Assembly (NCBI RefSeq): GCF_017876755.1
Contig: NZ_JAGIOO010000001.1
Span: 620,001 to 684,000, forward strand
Length of the DNA: 64,000 nucleotides
Reading direction: 5' to 3'
Source of the DNA: Crossiella equi
Lineage (GTDB): Bacteria > Actinomycetota > Actinomycetes > Mycobacteriales > Pseudonocardiaceae
The stretch's first letter is position 1. Every line of letters begins with the position of its first letter. Positions 27,152 through 35,970 of this stretch are shown in pieces. The translations under genes and the position numbers were made by a program. The notes beneath the pieces are model-generated. The model worked only from the letters and a program-made list of their open reading frames with translations. It had not been told where the DNA came from and did no database searches.

Positions 27152-28065
27152 AGCTCGTCCCGCAGCTTCGCGGCCGCTTCGGGGTCGAGCCCATCCTCCG
27201 GGTCCTCGGTATCGCCTCCTCCACCTACTACGGCTGGGTCCAGCGCCAGACAGACCCGTCGCCGCGCCAGCGCCAGGACGAGGAGCTGGTGGCCGAGATC
27301 GTGGACATCCACACGACCTCCGGTGGCACCTACGGCAGCCCGCGGGTGCACGCCACCCTGCGCCGCCGCGGGATCCGGGTGTCACGCAAGCGGGTCGAGC
27401 GGCTGATGCGCGGCCACGAGCTGCAGGGCGCGTTCCTGCGCAAGAAGTGGCGAACACCCTCGACCCGCCGCGATCCACGAGCCATGCCGGCGCCGGATCT
27501 GGTCAACCGGTGCTTCACCGCCCCGGCCCCGGACCGGCTGTGGGTGGCCGACGCCACCCGTATCCCCACCGGCGAGGGCGTGTTCTGGCTGGCCGCGGTC
27601 CGCGACGCGTTCTCCAACCGGATCGTGGGCTGGAAGACCAGCGACCGCTGCGACACCAGCCTCGTACTCGGCGCGCTGGAATACGGCATCTGGTCCCGCG
27701 AGGTCCGTGACGGGCAGCTGATCCATCACAGCGACCGAGGCTCGACCTACACCTCGATCCGCTTCGCGCAACGTCTGGCGGACAACGGAATCCTGCCGTC
27801 GATGGGCTCGGTCGGTGACTCTGACGATAACGCGCTGATGGAGAACTTCTTCTCCACACTGAAGATCGAACTCGTGTACCGGAACTCGTGGCGCACCCGC
27901 GACGAGGCCGAGAACGCGATCTTCAGCTACATCGACGCCTGGTACAACACCCAGCGCATCCAGAAAGAGCTCGGCTGGCTCAGCCCCGATGAGTACGAGG
28001 CCGCCTGGCACGCCGACCAACTCGAGCCATCTATCATCCCTGCGTCCCCAACCGGAGTCAGGTAA
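27148..28065 (+). CDS. IS3 transposase OrfB
   Basis: 305 residues from GTG 27148, which overlaps the OrfA stop (GTGA). The integrase core is complete: RLWVADATRIPT, LIHHSDRGSTYTS, ALMENFFSTLKIEL. Probably produced mainly as a frameshifted fusion with OrfA. Confidence 0.92.
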   Translation: MKLVPQLRGRFGVEPILRVLGIASSTYYGWVQRQTDPSPRQRQDEELVAEIVDIHTTSGGTYGSPRVHATLRRRGIRVSRKRVERLMRGHELQGAFLRKKWRTPSTRRDPRAMPAPDLVNRCFTAPAPDRLWVADATRIPTGEGVFWLAAVRDAFSNRIVGWKTSDRCDTSLVLGALEYGIWSREVRDGQLIHHSDRGSTYTSIRFAQRLADNGILPSMGSVGDSDDNALMENFFSTLKIELVYRNSWRTRDEAENAIFSYIDAWYNTQRIQKELGWLSPDEYEAAWHADQLEPSIIPASPTGVR

Positions 28066-28095
28066 CCAACCCTCCGAGTTATCGGGGGAACCTCA

Positions 28096-28260
28096 AGGCC
28101 TCCGCGTGCCATGGCGCGGGCTGCGTACTGACTTCCTGACCCAATCGAGAACCTTGCCAGTTTTCGCAGGTCAAACCTGCTGACGTCGCATTGTCGCCTG
28201 GTTCTCGCCTTGCCGACGCTCTGGTGTCCTCAGGGGACGACCTTCTTGACTTGCCAGGGC
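28096..28260. other. Spacer between IS elements
   Basis: 165 bases between the IS3 right end and the second IS630. It does not continue the interrupted IS630 gene, and I see no gene or structure in it. Confidence 0.6.
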
Positions 28261-29502
28261 TAGTGCTGTGACCGCAAAAGTTCGCCGGGTCGGTGGTCGT
28301 AGCGGTTGGATGTCCGATGACATCCGATTCCGACCGTTGGAGGCGCGGTGGCCGACCCCGTCCGTGTGCGCAGATTGACCGACCAGGAAGGGCAACAGCT
28401 GCAACGGATCGTGCGCCGGGGCAGCACCAGCTCGGTGCGCTACCGACGCGCGATGATGCTGCTGGCCTCCGCAGGCGGCAACCGCGTGCCGGTCATCGCC
28501 CAGCTGGTCCACGCCGATGAGGACACCGTCCGAGACCTCATCCACCGGTTCAACGAGATCGGCCTGGCCTGTCTGGACCCTCAGTGGGCGGGAGGCCGTC
28601 CCCGCCTGCTCAGCCCTGACGAGGAGGACCTCGTCATCGCGACGGCCACCACCCGACCGGTCAAGCTCGGCCAGCCCTTCACCCGCTGGTCACTCCGCAA
28701 ACTCACCGACTACCTGCGCAAAGCCTCTGGCCGGATCATCCGCATCGGCCGTGAGGCCCTCCGCGGCCTGCTCGCCCGCCGCGGCATCACCTTCCAGCGC
28801 ACCAAGACCTGGAAGGAATCCCCCGACCCCGACCGCGATGCCAAGCTCGACCGGATCGAGGACGTGCTGGACCGCCTCCCGGACCGGGTCTTCGCCTTCG
28901 ACGAGTTCGGACCGCTGGGGATCCGACCGGCCGCGGGCTCGGGCTGGTGCCGACAGGGCAGCCCCGACCGGGTCCCAGCCACCTACCACCGCACCCACGG
29001 GGTCCGCTACTTCCACGGCTGCTACTCCGTCGGCGAGGACACCCTGTGGGGCGTCAACCGCCGCGTCAAAGGCGCGGTGAACACCCTGGCCGCACTCAAG
29101 TCCATCCGTGCCGCCCGGCCCGACGGCGCACCCATCTACGTGATCCTGGACAACCTGTCCGCCCACAAAGGCCCCGACATCCGCCGATGGGCGAGCAAGA
29201 ACAAGGTCGAGCTGTGCTTCACCCCGACCTACGCCTCCTGGGCCAACCCGATCGAGGCTCACTTCGGGCCGTTGCGGCAGTTCACCATCGCCAACTCCCA
29301 CCACCCCAACCACACCGTGCAGACCCGGGCCTTGCACGCCTATCTGCGCTGGCGCAACGCCAACGCCCGCCACCGCGACGTCCTGGCCGCTGAGCGCAAA
29401 GAACGTGCTCGCATCCGCAGCGAGAAGGGCATCCGCTGGGGCGGACGCCCCCTCGTGGCCACAGCCTGACAAACCCGGCAAACCTAACCGGTCACAGCAC
29501 TA
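28261..29502 (+). mobile_element. Intact IS630-family element
   Basis: Ends are perfect inverted repeats TAGTGCTGTGACCG (28261-28274) and CGGTCACAGCACTA (29489-29502), bounded on both sides by CTAG. This fits the TA target duplication of IS630. Confidence 0.9.
28348..29469 (+). CDS. IS630-family transposase
   Basis: 373 residues from GTG 28348 with GGAGGCGC just before. The N-terminal helix-turn-helix region (VPVIAQLVHADEDTVRDLIH) is followed by a DDE core: FAFDEFGPLG, YVILDNLSAHKG, ANPIEAHFGPLRQF. The frame is intact. Confidence 0.93.
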   Translation: MADPVRVRRLTDQEGQQLQRIVRRGSTSSVRYRRAMMLLASAGGNRVPVIAQLVHADEDTVRDLIHRFNEIGLACLDPQWAGGRPRLLSPDEEDLVIATATTRPVKLGQPFTRWSLRKLTDYLRKASGRIIRIGREALRGLLARRGITFQRTKTWKESPDPDRDAKLDRIEDVLDRLPDRVFAFDEFGPLGIRPAAGSGWCRQGSPDRVPATYHRTHGVRYFHGCYSVGEDTLWGVNRRVKGAVNTLAALKSIRAARPDGAPIYVILDNLSAHKGPDIRRWASKNKVELCFTPTYASWANPIEAHFGPLRQFTIANSHHPNHTVQTRALHAYLRWRNANARHRDVLAAERKERARIRSEKGIRWGGRPLVATA

Positions 29503-29540
29503 GCCTCCGCACTGATGCCCATGGACCAGGAGAAACATCC

Positions 29541-29830
29541 GTGACGAAGACCGAACCGTCGGCGACGATGGTGATCAAGTTGAACGCTGAGACAGCCTTC
29601 GCTGTTCAGGAACCCTCTAGCCTGCCCAGCTGGCGGTCGGCAGCACCGGCCTCCGAGTTCTCCTCATCCCCGACTCGCCGGTTACTCTCACCCACGCGGA
29701 CCTGGACACAGCCGCGCGCCTGCGTGAAGCCGCGCAGGCCTACTTCGACGCCTGTCATCGTCACCTCGCTTCCCGCGAATCTTTCGCGGACTGGCCTGAT
29801 CAGAATCGCCCTATCCCCCCGAAAGTGTGA
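29541..29830 (+). pseudogene. Small frameshifted gene upstream of the ESX module
   Basis: Starts plausibly (MTKTEPSATMVIKLNAETAF) but after ~25 residues the frame becomes non-protein-like. A second frame, open only after a TAG at 29618, gives a convincing tail: LRVLLIPDSPVTLTHADLD, RLREAAQAYFDACHRHLA, ending PIPPKV at 29830. One indel near 29610-29630 joins them. Family unknown; it sits just past the IS630 right end and may be a casualty of that insertion. Confidence 0.5.
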
Positions 29831-29929
29831 CGCTCTGGAAGTCCTTCGTTCGTAGGGAACCTTGCGTCGCTTCGGTCGGTCACATGTACGGTTACCTGCT
29901 GTACGGGGACGAGCACGAGGGGACTTGAC

Positions 29930-30313
29930 GTGCACGAGGGGAACGGGTCCGGCGGCAGCAGTCTGCCTACGGCCATCGGAGGCGGCATCGGCTTCAAGGT
30001 CAACAAGGACAATGTCCTGAAGATCGCCAAGACTGTCCAGGACCAGGCCGACTGGCTGAAGATGGAGATCAACGTCTGCGAGCGCGATATGCGCACAGCA
30101 CCCGCACGTGAGGACCCGGTCAGCAAGGATGTGGCCCAGGTCCTCAACGAGAAGCTCATCGACAACGCCGACTCCTACGTCAAACGCGCCCGCGACTACG
30201 CGCTCGAACTGGAGAACGCCGTTCAGCAGATGAAGGCGGCCGCGAAGGACTACGGATACTCAGATGAGCAGATCGCCGGTGTGCTCAACGGCGAAGGGGG
30301 TTCCGGTGCCTGA
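29930..30313 (+). CDS. ESX-associated helical protein
   Basis: 127 residues from GTG 29930. A Gly/Ser-rich head is followed by two long helices (VLKIAKTVQDQADWLKMEIN; VLNEKLIDNADSYVKRARDY) and the C-terminal YGYSDEQIAGVL. It resembles the PE/EsxA-like small helical partners of type VII loci, though no WXG is present. Its stop overlaps the next gene by 8 bases, so it heads the module. Secretion is inferred from context only. Confidence 0.75.
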   Translation: MHEGNGSGGSSLPTAIGGGIGFKVNKDNVLKIAKTVQDQADWLKMEINVCERDMRTAPAREDPVSKDVAQVLNEKLIDNADSYVKRARDYALELENAVQQMKAAAKDYGYSDEQIAGVLNGEGGSGA

Positions 30314-30896
30314 TCGTCGTCTGCTGTTCCCGGTGTGCGCAGTCGCGATCACCGCGCTTTCGGCCTGCGGAACAGGTGGATCGCCTGTTCCGCAGCCGTC
30401 CACCACGTCGTCGGCAACCTCGACAGCCTCGTTGCCCGCACGGCCCAAGACCATCTCGGTCACCGGTCTCGATCCGTGCTCAGTGCTCACGACCGACCAG
30501 CGGCGCAACCTCGGCCTGGACCGGCAACCTGTCAAGGCATCGGCGAGCCAGGCCGACAAGCACGGCAACCTCGCCTGCATGTACGCCAAGGCCAACACCG
30601 ACCCCCGCTACGAGTACCTGGTGACACCGGTACCGCAGGAGGGGGCGGAGGTCTCGCTGCGTGGTGATCGCGGCGGCCAGGTCAAGCAGGTCACGGTCGC
30701 GGGCTTCGGCGCGGTGGAGACCCGTCTGAGCAGCTCGACGACCTCCTGCGGAGTGGTCGTCGACGTCGCTCCCGGGCAGAGCCTGGACGTCCAGTTCGGA
30801 CTCACCACCACAGGTGCGCTAACCGCCGACCAGATCTGCGGCAAGGCGCGGGAGGGCGCTGAGCTGATCATGCAGACGCTGTCCGCCCGCGGCTGA
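30306..30896 (+). CDS. DUF3558-family lipoprotein
   Basis: 196 residues from GTG 30306. Lipobox ITALSAC near residue 19 predicts membrane anchoring outside the cell. LDPCSVLTTDQRRNLGL is the DUF3558 signature, and further Cys (NLACMYAK, TTSCGVVV, DQICGKA) suit disulphides. DUF3558 lipoproteins recur next to actinobacterial ESX genes; the role is unknown. Confidence 0.85.
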   Translation: MPDRRLLFPVCAVAITALSACGTGGSPVPQPSTTSSATSTASLPARPKTISVTGLDPCSVLTTDQRRNLGLDRQPVKASASQADKHGNLACMYAKANTDPRYEYLVTPVPQEGAEVSLRGDRGGQVKQVTVAGFGAVETRLSSSTTSCGVVVDVAPGQSLDVQFGLTTTGALTADQICGKAREGAELIMQTLSARG

Positions 30897-30926
30897 CCGG
30901 GACGAAGTTCAACAGGGGGTTTGACC

Positions 30927-32114
30927 ATGGGTGGTTCCACCGTCGGCAGCTACCGGTACGAGGGCTACCGATTGTCGGAGAAGCACGGCTGGATGCAGAA
31001 GGGCAAGGGACCGGCCGAATTCACCGCGGCCCAGGACGCGGTGTCCCGGCTGGGCTCGGCACTCATCGAGACCGACACCCGGCTCCGCGACGCCGTCGCC
31101 GCGCTCGGCGGGGAGTGGAACTCCACCGCCGGTTCCCAGGCCGGGGCACAGATGCAGCGAGCGGCCCAGTGGGCGGGCGAGTCCAACACCACAACCAGCT
31201 CCACGCAGAGCCGGGTGGTCGCGCAGGCCAACGCGGTGTCCACGGTGACCGCCGGGGTGCCCGCGCAGCCACCCATCACCTACTCCTTCGGTGACGCGGT
31301 CCAGGACATGTTCACCGCGCCGGCACGGCTGTTCGGGATGAGCAACAACCTCGACCGTGAGGTGGAGAAGCAGCGCGCGGCCGACGATGCCGCCAACCGG
31401 GCGCTGTACACCTACGAGTCGGCCTCCAAGTCGCAGATGGCGATGATCCAGCCTCTGCCCGAGGCGCCGAAGCTCACCGGTGCCGCTACCCCGGTCAATC
31501 CCGGTAACCCGCCCGGGCCGCCGATCCTCCCGCCGGGCGGCCGTCCGTCTCGTCCTGGAGGCGGTGGAGGCGGCAGCCGGACCAGGACCCCTGGCGGGTC
31601 CACCGGATCTGACGAGGGCACGGTCATGCCAGGGGAGGACGGGGATCGCGGGTCGGTCGAGGTACCGCGGCAGGACCGCGAGGAGCGGATCGACACCTCC
31701 CGCCTCGACTACAACGTCCCCGCGCCCACACCAGCTCCTGGAGTTCCACCGAACCAGCTGCCGCCAGGAGGCGGTACACCACCGGCCGCTGGTGGCGGTG
31801 GTGGCTTCGCCGGAGGCTTCGGGCCGGGCGGTCTCGGTGCTGGCGGGTTCAGCGGTGGTCCTGGCGCGGGCGGTCCCGGCGGGGCGGCTGGATCCGGGAA
31901 CCAGCCCGGTGGAGCACGTCCCGCCGCACCCACGGCTGGGGTCGTGGGGCGCCCCGGCACGGCCGGTTCGGGCATCATGCAGCCCGCGACCGGTGCCGCT
32001 GGTCGGGGCGAGGAGGACAAGGAGCACCTCAACGACCTGTGGGTTCGGGACGACAGCCTGTTCGCCGATAAACGACGGGTGTCGCCGCCGGTCATTGGCG
32101 AGGACCCGGTGTGA
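30927..32114 (+). CDS. PPE-like ESX protein with Gly/Pro-rich linker
   Basis: 395 residues from ATG 30927 (AGGGGG upstream). The N-terminal ~170 residues are helical with a central GGEWNSTAGSQAGAQM that aligns with the WxG turn of PPE/WXG proteins. A long Gly/Pro/Ala-rich low-complexity linker (about 200-350) follows, then a conserved-looking acidic end (EHLNDLWVRDDSLF...SPPVIGEDPV) typical of such actinobacterial PPE-type proteins. EspG, the chaperone of PPE proteins, is the next gene with a 4-base overlap, which supports the assignment. Confidence 0.8.
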   Translation: MGGSTVGSYRYEGYRLSEKHGWMQKGKGPAEFTAAQDAVSRLGSALIETDTRLRDAVAALGGEWNSTAGSQAGAQMQRAAQWAGESNTTTSSTQSRVVAQANAVSTVTAGVPAQPPITYSFGDAVQDMFTAPARLFGMSNNLDREVEKQRAADDAANRALYTYESASKSQMAMIQPLPEAPKLTGAATPVNPGNPPGPPILPPGGRPSRPGGGGGGSRTRTPGGSTGSDEGTVMPGEDGDRGSVEVPRQDREERIDTSRLDYNVPAPTPAPGVPPNQLPPGGGTPPAAGGGGGFAGGFGPGGLGAGGFSGGPGAGGPGGAAGSGNQPGGARPAAPTAGVVGRPGTAGSGIMQPATGAAGRGEEDKEHLNDLWVRDDSLFADKRRVSPPVIGEDPV

Positions 32115-32872
32115 GCCCGGCGGGACTGGTCCTTCGGCTGAGCGGGGCGGAGTTCGAGGCCTGCTGGGAGTACCTGGGCCTGGGTGAGCTGCCGTACGTG
32201 TTCGACCTGCCCAGCCCAGGACGCACCTGGGAGGAACGCCAGCACCTGCTCGGCGGGCTCTACGCCGACCTCACCAGCCGCGGCCTGGCCGACCGCACCG
32301 GCCTGGCTCCGGAGCTGTCTGAGGCGATCACGATGTTGGCACGCTTCCGCTGGGCCGTCGACGCCCGGGTCTTCGCCGCGACACCGCTGCGGGCCCGGGC
32401 AGCGGTGGCCGGGGAGCGGGCGGTGCTGGCCGTGCTGGATGCCCAGGAGGACATGGAGCTGCGGCAGCTGCCAGACCACGCACTGCTGGGGCAGGTGGCC
32501 GGGCTGACTGGAGACGCGCCGACGCCTCGAGTGGCCTCGGCCAACATCCGGGAGACGGTCCTGGAGGCCGCGCTCGGGCAAGCCGGGGACGGCGACCTGC
32601 GCGCGTTGACCCAGCGCCTGGTGGCATTGGGTGAACCGGCGGGGCAGGCCAGCGCGTTGGCGCACGCCTGCACCGGCATCGGGGCGATGGGGTCGTTCAG
32701 CGTGGTCACGGTCGACCAGGACGGCCGTCGACGCGGTAGTGACAACGCCGTCGGCTGGCACACCACCGCGGCCGGGCAGTTCCTGCAACTGCGCAACAAC
32801 GGCTGGGTCACCGTCACCCCCGGTGGACGGACTCAGCTGACCGCTCAGCTGCGGCGGCTCACCGGTCAGTGA
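32111..32872 (+). CDS. espG: ESX secretion chaperone EspG
   Basis: 253 residues from GTG 32111, overlapping the PPE-like stop (GTGA). EspG binds PE-PPE substrates in the cytosol and keeps them soluble for ESX export. Family features: LRLSGAEFEACWEYLGLGELP at the N-terminus in sequence order, LARFRWAVDARVF, and the C-terminal VVTVDQDGRRR...GWVTVTPG beta segment. Direct coupling to the PPE-like gene suggests they are cognate. Confidence 0.88.
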   Translation: MSPAGLVLRLSGAEFEACWEYLGLGELPYVFDLPSPGRTWEERQHLLGGLYADLTSRGLADRTGLAPELSEAITMLARFRWAVDARVFAATPLRARAAVAGERAVLAVLDAQEDMELRQLPDHALLGQVAGLTGDAPTPRVASANIRETVLEAALGQAGDGDLRALTQRLVALGEPAGQASALAHACTGIGAMGSFSVVTVDQDGRRRGSDNAVGWHTTAAGQFLQLRNNGWVTVTPGGRTQLTAQLRRLTGQ

Positions 32873-32908
32873 TCACGGCTGCGGACCACGGCACAAGGGG
32901 AGGGTGAC

Positions 32909-33208
32909 ATGGTGGGTTACGGGTACAACCCGGACGCGATGCGCAAGGCGGCGCAAGCCGCGACGACGGTCGGCCAGGAGGCCGCCGCGGTCGACTTGAG
33001 CGGCGTGGCGGACATGATCGGCAAGGCGCTGCCCGGCGCGTACTCGGTCATGCAGTGCGAGGTGCTGGGCCAGGCGTGGAAGTCGATGCAGCAGAACTGG
33101 GCCCGCGCGGCCGCTGAACACGGGCAGAAGCTGTCCGACAGCCGAGGCGCCTACCACGAGGCCGAGCAGTTCGCCGAAGGTTCCCTCCAGCAGACAAGGC
33201 CGTGGTGA
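32909..33208 (+). CDS. WXG100-like protein
   Basis: 99 residues. Two helices flank LGQAWKSMQQNWARAAAEHG, which occupies the WXG turn position. The length fits the ESAT-6/CFP-10 superfamily. Its stop overlaps the next start (TGATG), linking it with the hydrolase. Confidence 0.75.
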   Translation: MVGYGYNPDAMRKAAQAATTVGQEAAAVDLSGVADMIGKALPGAYSVMQCEVLGQAWKSMQQNWARAAAEHGQKLSDSRGAYHEAEQFAEGSLQQTRPW

Positions 33209-34815
33209 TGGTCGCCCTGTCCCAGATCCGCCGCTGGCGTCCCGCTGAGCTGGATGCCGCCTTCGACGCCCTGGCCAAACGCCGCGACAGCCTGGTCCGG
33301 CTCGACGACAGCCTGCTGGCCGCCAAACCCCCGGGCGACTGGAGCGGCACGGCCGCCGAGCTCGCCGCGCTGGCACACCGGAAGCTGGCCGACCGGATGG
33401 AACGCATCGTGGCCGGAGTCAGCGCCGTTCGCCGCGCGGTGGGCGAGGCCTCCGACGCCATCCAGGCCCTGCACCGCGCACTGGGCGAAGCCGATGCGCT
33501 TGCCGCGCGCTACCAGTTCCGCATCACCGACGAGGCAGTCGTGGACGCGCGCACGGTGTGTTCACCCAACGACCCCGACGCCCGGGACCGCGAGCACGCA
33601 CGCCTGGAGATCATCAGCCGGGTCGACGCGGTCCGCCTGCGTGCGATCGACATCGACCAGGACCTGACCGCGGTGATGGTCAAAGCCGGGCTCGGTGGCA
33701 TTGACGACGGTGGTGCGACCACGCTGGCGGGCGCGGCGGCGGCCGGTGCCTCGCTCGGCGGGCTCAGCACCATGTTCCCGTCCGCGAACGCCAGCCCTGC
33801 GGACAACGCGGCGTGGTGGGACTCGCTGTCGGAAGGCGAACGCGGCCGCCTGCTCATGACCCGGCCGGATGTCTTGGGCCGCCTTGACGGCCTGCCAGCC
33901 ACCATCCGGGACCAGGCCAACCGGGCGCGCATCCCGATGGAGCGGGTGTCCATCGAGGACCGCATCCGCGAGCTGTCCCGGCTGCCCGGCAACGAGGAGC
34001 GGATCGAGAAGCTGCGCGGCAAGCTCTCCGAGCTCGACCAGGTCGAGAAGACCCTGGCCAAGGGTGACCGGCAGCTGCTCGTGCTTGACACCGGTGGTGA
34101 ACGGCTCAAGGCCGCGATCGCCACCGGCAACATCGACACCGCCACCCACGTCTCGGTTTTCACCCCGGGCTTCACCAGCAACGTCAAGGACAGCTTGGCC
34201 AGCTACGACGACCAGATGGACAAGCTGCGGACCGAAGCGGAGCGCCAGTCCGCCCGGTATGGCGACGGCGGGTCGGTGGCCATGGTGACCTGGCTCGGTT
34301 ACGAGGCACCGCAGGGGAGCGAGATCGCCGGGCCGAACTCCGTTGCGCTGGACAACGCGGCGCAGAAGGGAGCGGAGAAGCTGTCGGGCTTCCTCAACGG
34401 CATCGACGCCTCCCGCAAGGACGACCCGCACCTGACCGCGCTGGGGCACTCCTACGGCTCGCTCACCACCGGCCTGGCCCTGCAACGGGACACCGGGGTG
34501 GACGACGTGGTCTTCTACGGCTCCCCCGGTGTGGGCACGAGCGACGTCAACGACATCAAGGTCCCCAGCGGCCACACCTACGCCATCGAGGCCGACTGGG
34601 ACATCGTGGCCGACTTCGGCCGCTTCGGCAGCGATCCGTCTAGATTGGACGGAGTCCGGCAGCTTTCCGCCGACGAGGCAGTGACTCCGGACGGCCAGTA
34701 CCTCGATCGGGTGACCGGGCACACCGACTACATGAAGCCGAACTCCACCAGCCAGTACAACATGGCCGTGGTCATCGCGGGCCTGGCCGACCGGCGGGTG
34801 CGTGCCCATGACTGA
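33208..34815 (+). CDS. WXG-like domain fused to DUF1023 alpha/beta hydrolase
   Basis: 535 residues from ATG 33208. The N-terminal ~170 residues are helical with PPGDWSGTAAELAAL as a WXG-type turn, the usual export signal layout of type VII effectors. The C-terminal ~250 residues are a DUF1023 hydrolase: VSVFTPGFTSNV, nucleophile ALGHSYGSLTTGL, DDVVFYGSPGVG, an Asp in EADWDIVADFGRFG, and catalytic His in RVTGHTDYM. A lipase/esterase effector exported by ESX is likely. It is followed with overlap by a lipoprotein that could be an immunity or partner protein. Confidence 0.88.
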   Translation: MVALSQIRRWRPAELDAAFDALAKRRDSLVRLDDSLLAAKPPGDWSGTAAELAALAHRKLADRMERIVAGVSAVRRAVGEASDAIQALHRALGEADALAARYQFRITDEAVVDARTVCSPNDPDARDREHARLEIISRVDAVRLRAIDIDQDLTAVMVKAGLGGIDDGGATTLAGAAAAGASLGGLSTMFPSANASPADNAAWWDSLSEGERGRLLMTRPDVLGRLDGLPATIRDQANRARIPMERVSIEDRIRELSRLPGNEERIEKLRGKLSELDQVEKTLAKGDRQLLVLDTGGERLKAAIATGNIDTATHVSVFTPGFTSNVKDSLASYDDQMDKLRTEAERQSARYGDGGSVAMVTWLGYEAPQGSEIAGPNSVALDNAAQKGAEKLSGFLNGIDASRKDDPHLTALGHSYGSLTTGLALQRDTGVDDVVFYGSPGVGTSDVNDIKVPSGHTYAIEADWDIVADFGRFGSDPSRLDGVRQLSADEAVTPDGQYLDRVTGHTDYMKPNSTSQYNMAVVIAGLADRRVRAHD

Positions 34816-35374
34816 GCACCGACAAGTCCCCCCCGTGCTGATGGTGATCCTCAGCGGTGCCTTGGTCCTCGGCGGTTGTACGACCACACCAGAAGGGAAC
34901 AACGTGAACGAGATGTTCCAACAGCTGCGCCAGCGACCGGACATCGACGAGGCCAGCAAGCGCTACACCGAACTGCAGTCCAAGATCAAAGACCGGCTGG
35001 CCGCCGAGTTCCCTTCCCTGGCATGGGAGATCTTCACTGGCACCAAGGGCGCCTCGGCCTGCGGGTTCGACTTCCCCGGCCTGGACGCCGCTGACGGGGA
35101 GAACCGCGGACTGCCGGGCTGGAAAGCAAAAGGAAACCTCCCTGACACCGACTGGGAGAAGGCACTCCAGTCGGTGCGGGAGGTCGCGGCGCAGCACGGG
35201 TTCTCAAGCCCGGCCCCCATCGTGGACAAGCCCGGCGACCACGAGGTGATCTTCAAGGACAGCTACGACGCCAAGCTGTCCTTCGGCACCGCGGCCAACA
35301 CCCTGCTGTCACTGAGAACCGGATGCCACCTCACCGTCGAAGCCCACCGCCGAGGAACCCCGGCCTCCGAGTAA
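34808..35374 (+). CDS. LppA-like lipoprotein
   Basis: 188 residues from ATG 34808, overlapping the hydrolase stop. Lipobox LVLGGC. The mature part has a helical stretch (ASKRYTELQSKIKDRLAAEF), a Cys pair (SACGFDFPG; RTGCHLTV) and a C-terminal beta region, like mycobacterial LppA/LppB. Constant pairing with the hydrolase suggests a cell-surface partner; direct immunity is unproven. Confidence 0.78.
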   Translation: MTEHRQVPPVLMVILSGALVLGGCTTTPEGNNVNEMFQQLRQRPDIDEASKRYTELQSKIKDRLAAEFPSLAWEIFTGTKGASACGFDFPGLDAADGENRGLPGWKAKGNLPDTDWEKALQSVREVAAQHGFSSPAPIVDKPGDHEVIFKDSYDAKLSFGTAANTLLSLRTGCHLTVEAHRRGTPASE

Positions 35375-35398
35375 CCTCTCCGCCCCAAGCACACGGGA

Positions 35399-35882
35399 AC
35401 GCTACGTCTGGCCCGACAAGCGGTGCGCTCCTGGACCGCCGCCGCGCAGCAGGTGCACGCTGACTTTCTCCCGCCCCGGCACCCTGTCACCCGAGCAGCC
35501 GCCCGCCCCCGGCTGAGCGCAGTCCTTGTCGCACGGCGCGGCCGGGCTGGCCTTGCTGCACATCGGCTACGCCCAAGCCGGCCTCGACGACTGGGAGACC
35601 ACCCACCAGCGGGTCACGGCTATGACCAACCACCCGGTGACCGCCTACACCGGCACCTGCTTGTACCGGGGAGCCCCGACGGTTGCTCTCGTCCTGCGCA
35701 CCGCCGCCCTCCCGGCCTACGACCGGGTGCTGCACACTCTCGATGAGCACGTCACCGCGATCACCCGGGCTCGGCTGGCGGCCGCGCACGAGCGCATCGA
35801 GCTTCCCGCGCTACGGGAGTTCGGCCTGATCAACGGCCTCACCGGCCTCGGCGTCTACCGGGTCTGCCCAGACTTCGGTTGA
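35399..35882 (+). pseudogene. LanC-like cyclase remnant
   Basis: A tail frame reads SLSHGAAGLALLHIGYAQAG ... INGLTGLGVYRV, the usual glycine-rich repeats of lanthionine synthetase C. The upstream frame (RSWTAAAQQVHADFLPPR) belongs to the same family but is out of register and broken by a stop at 35514. The zinc-binding C-terminal half is absent: the frame ends at 35882 shortly after the second Gly motif. Confidence 0.65.
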
Positions 35883-35900
35883 CACCGAAGGCTGACTGTT

Positions 35901-35970
35901 TCAGGGGGCAGCTGCGGTCATGTAGATGGTCTCAAACTCGACCGGGGTGATCGCGCCCAACAGCGGTTGG
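35901..35970 (-). pseudogene. IS3 OrfB 3' scrap
   Basis: A short minus-strand tail, LLGAITPVEFETIYMTAAAP then stop, matches the closing segment of IS3-group OrfB proteins. Nothing else of the element is recognisable. The 35971-36470 stretch contains only broken fragments, one reading VVEDDFARRMGHGGPLP like a MocR-type aminotransferase region; no gene is called there. Confidence 0.5.

Larger units (their letters stand above)
26775..28095 (+). mobile_element. IS3-family element
   Basis: 1321 bp with matching ends: TGAGGTTCCCCCGGTAGCTC (26775 on) and, inwards from 28095, TGAGGTTCCCCCGATAACTC (18 of 20). Flanks differ, so no target duplication remains; adjacent deletion is likely. Eight bases before the left end (26767-26774, TGAGGTTC) repeat the element's own tip. 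Confidence 0.85.
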
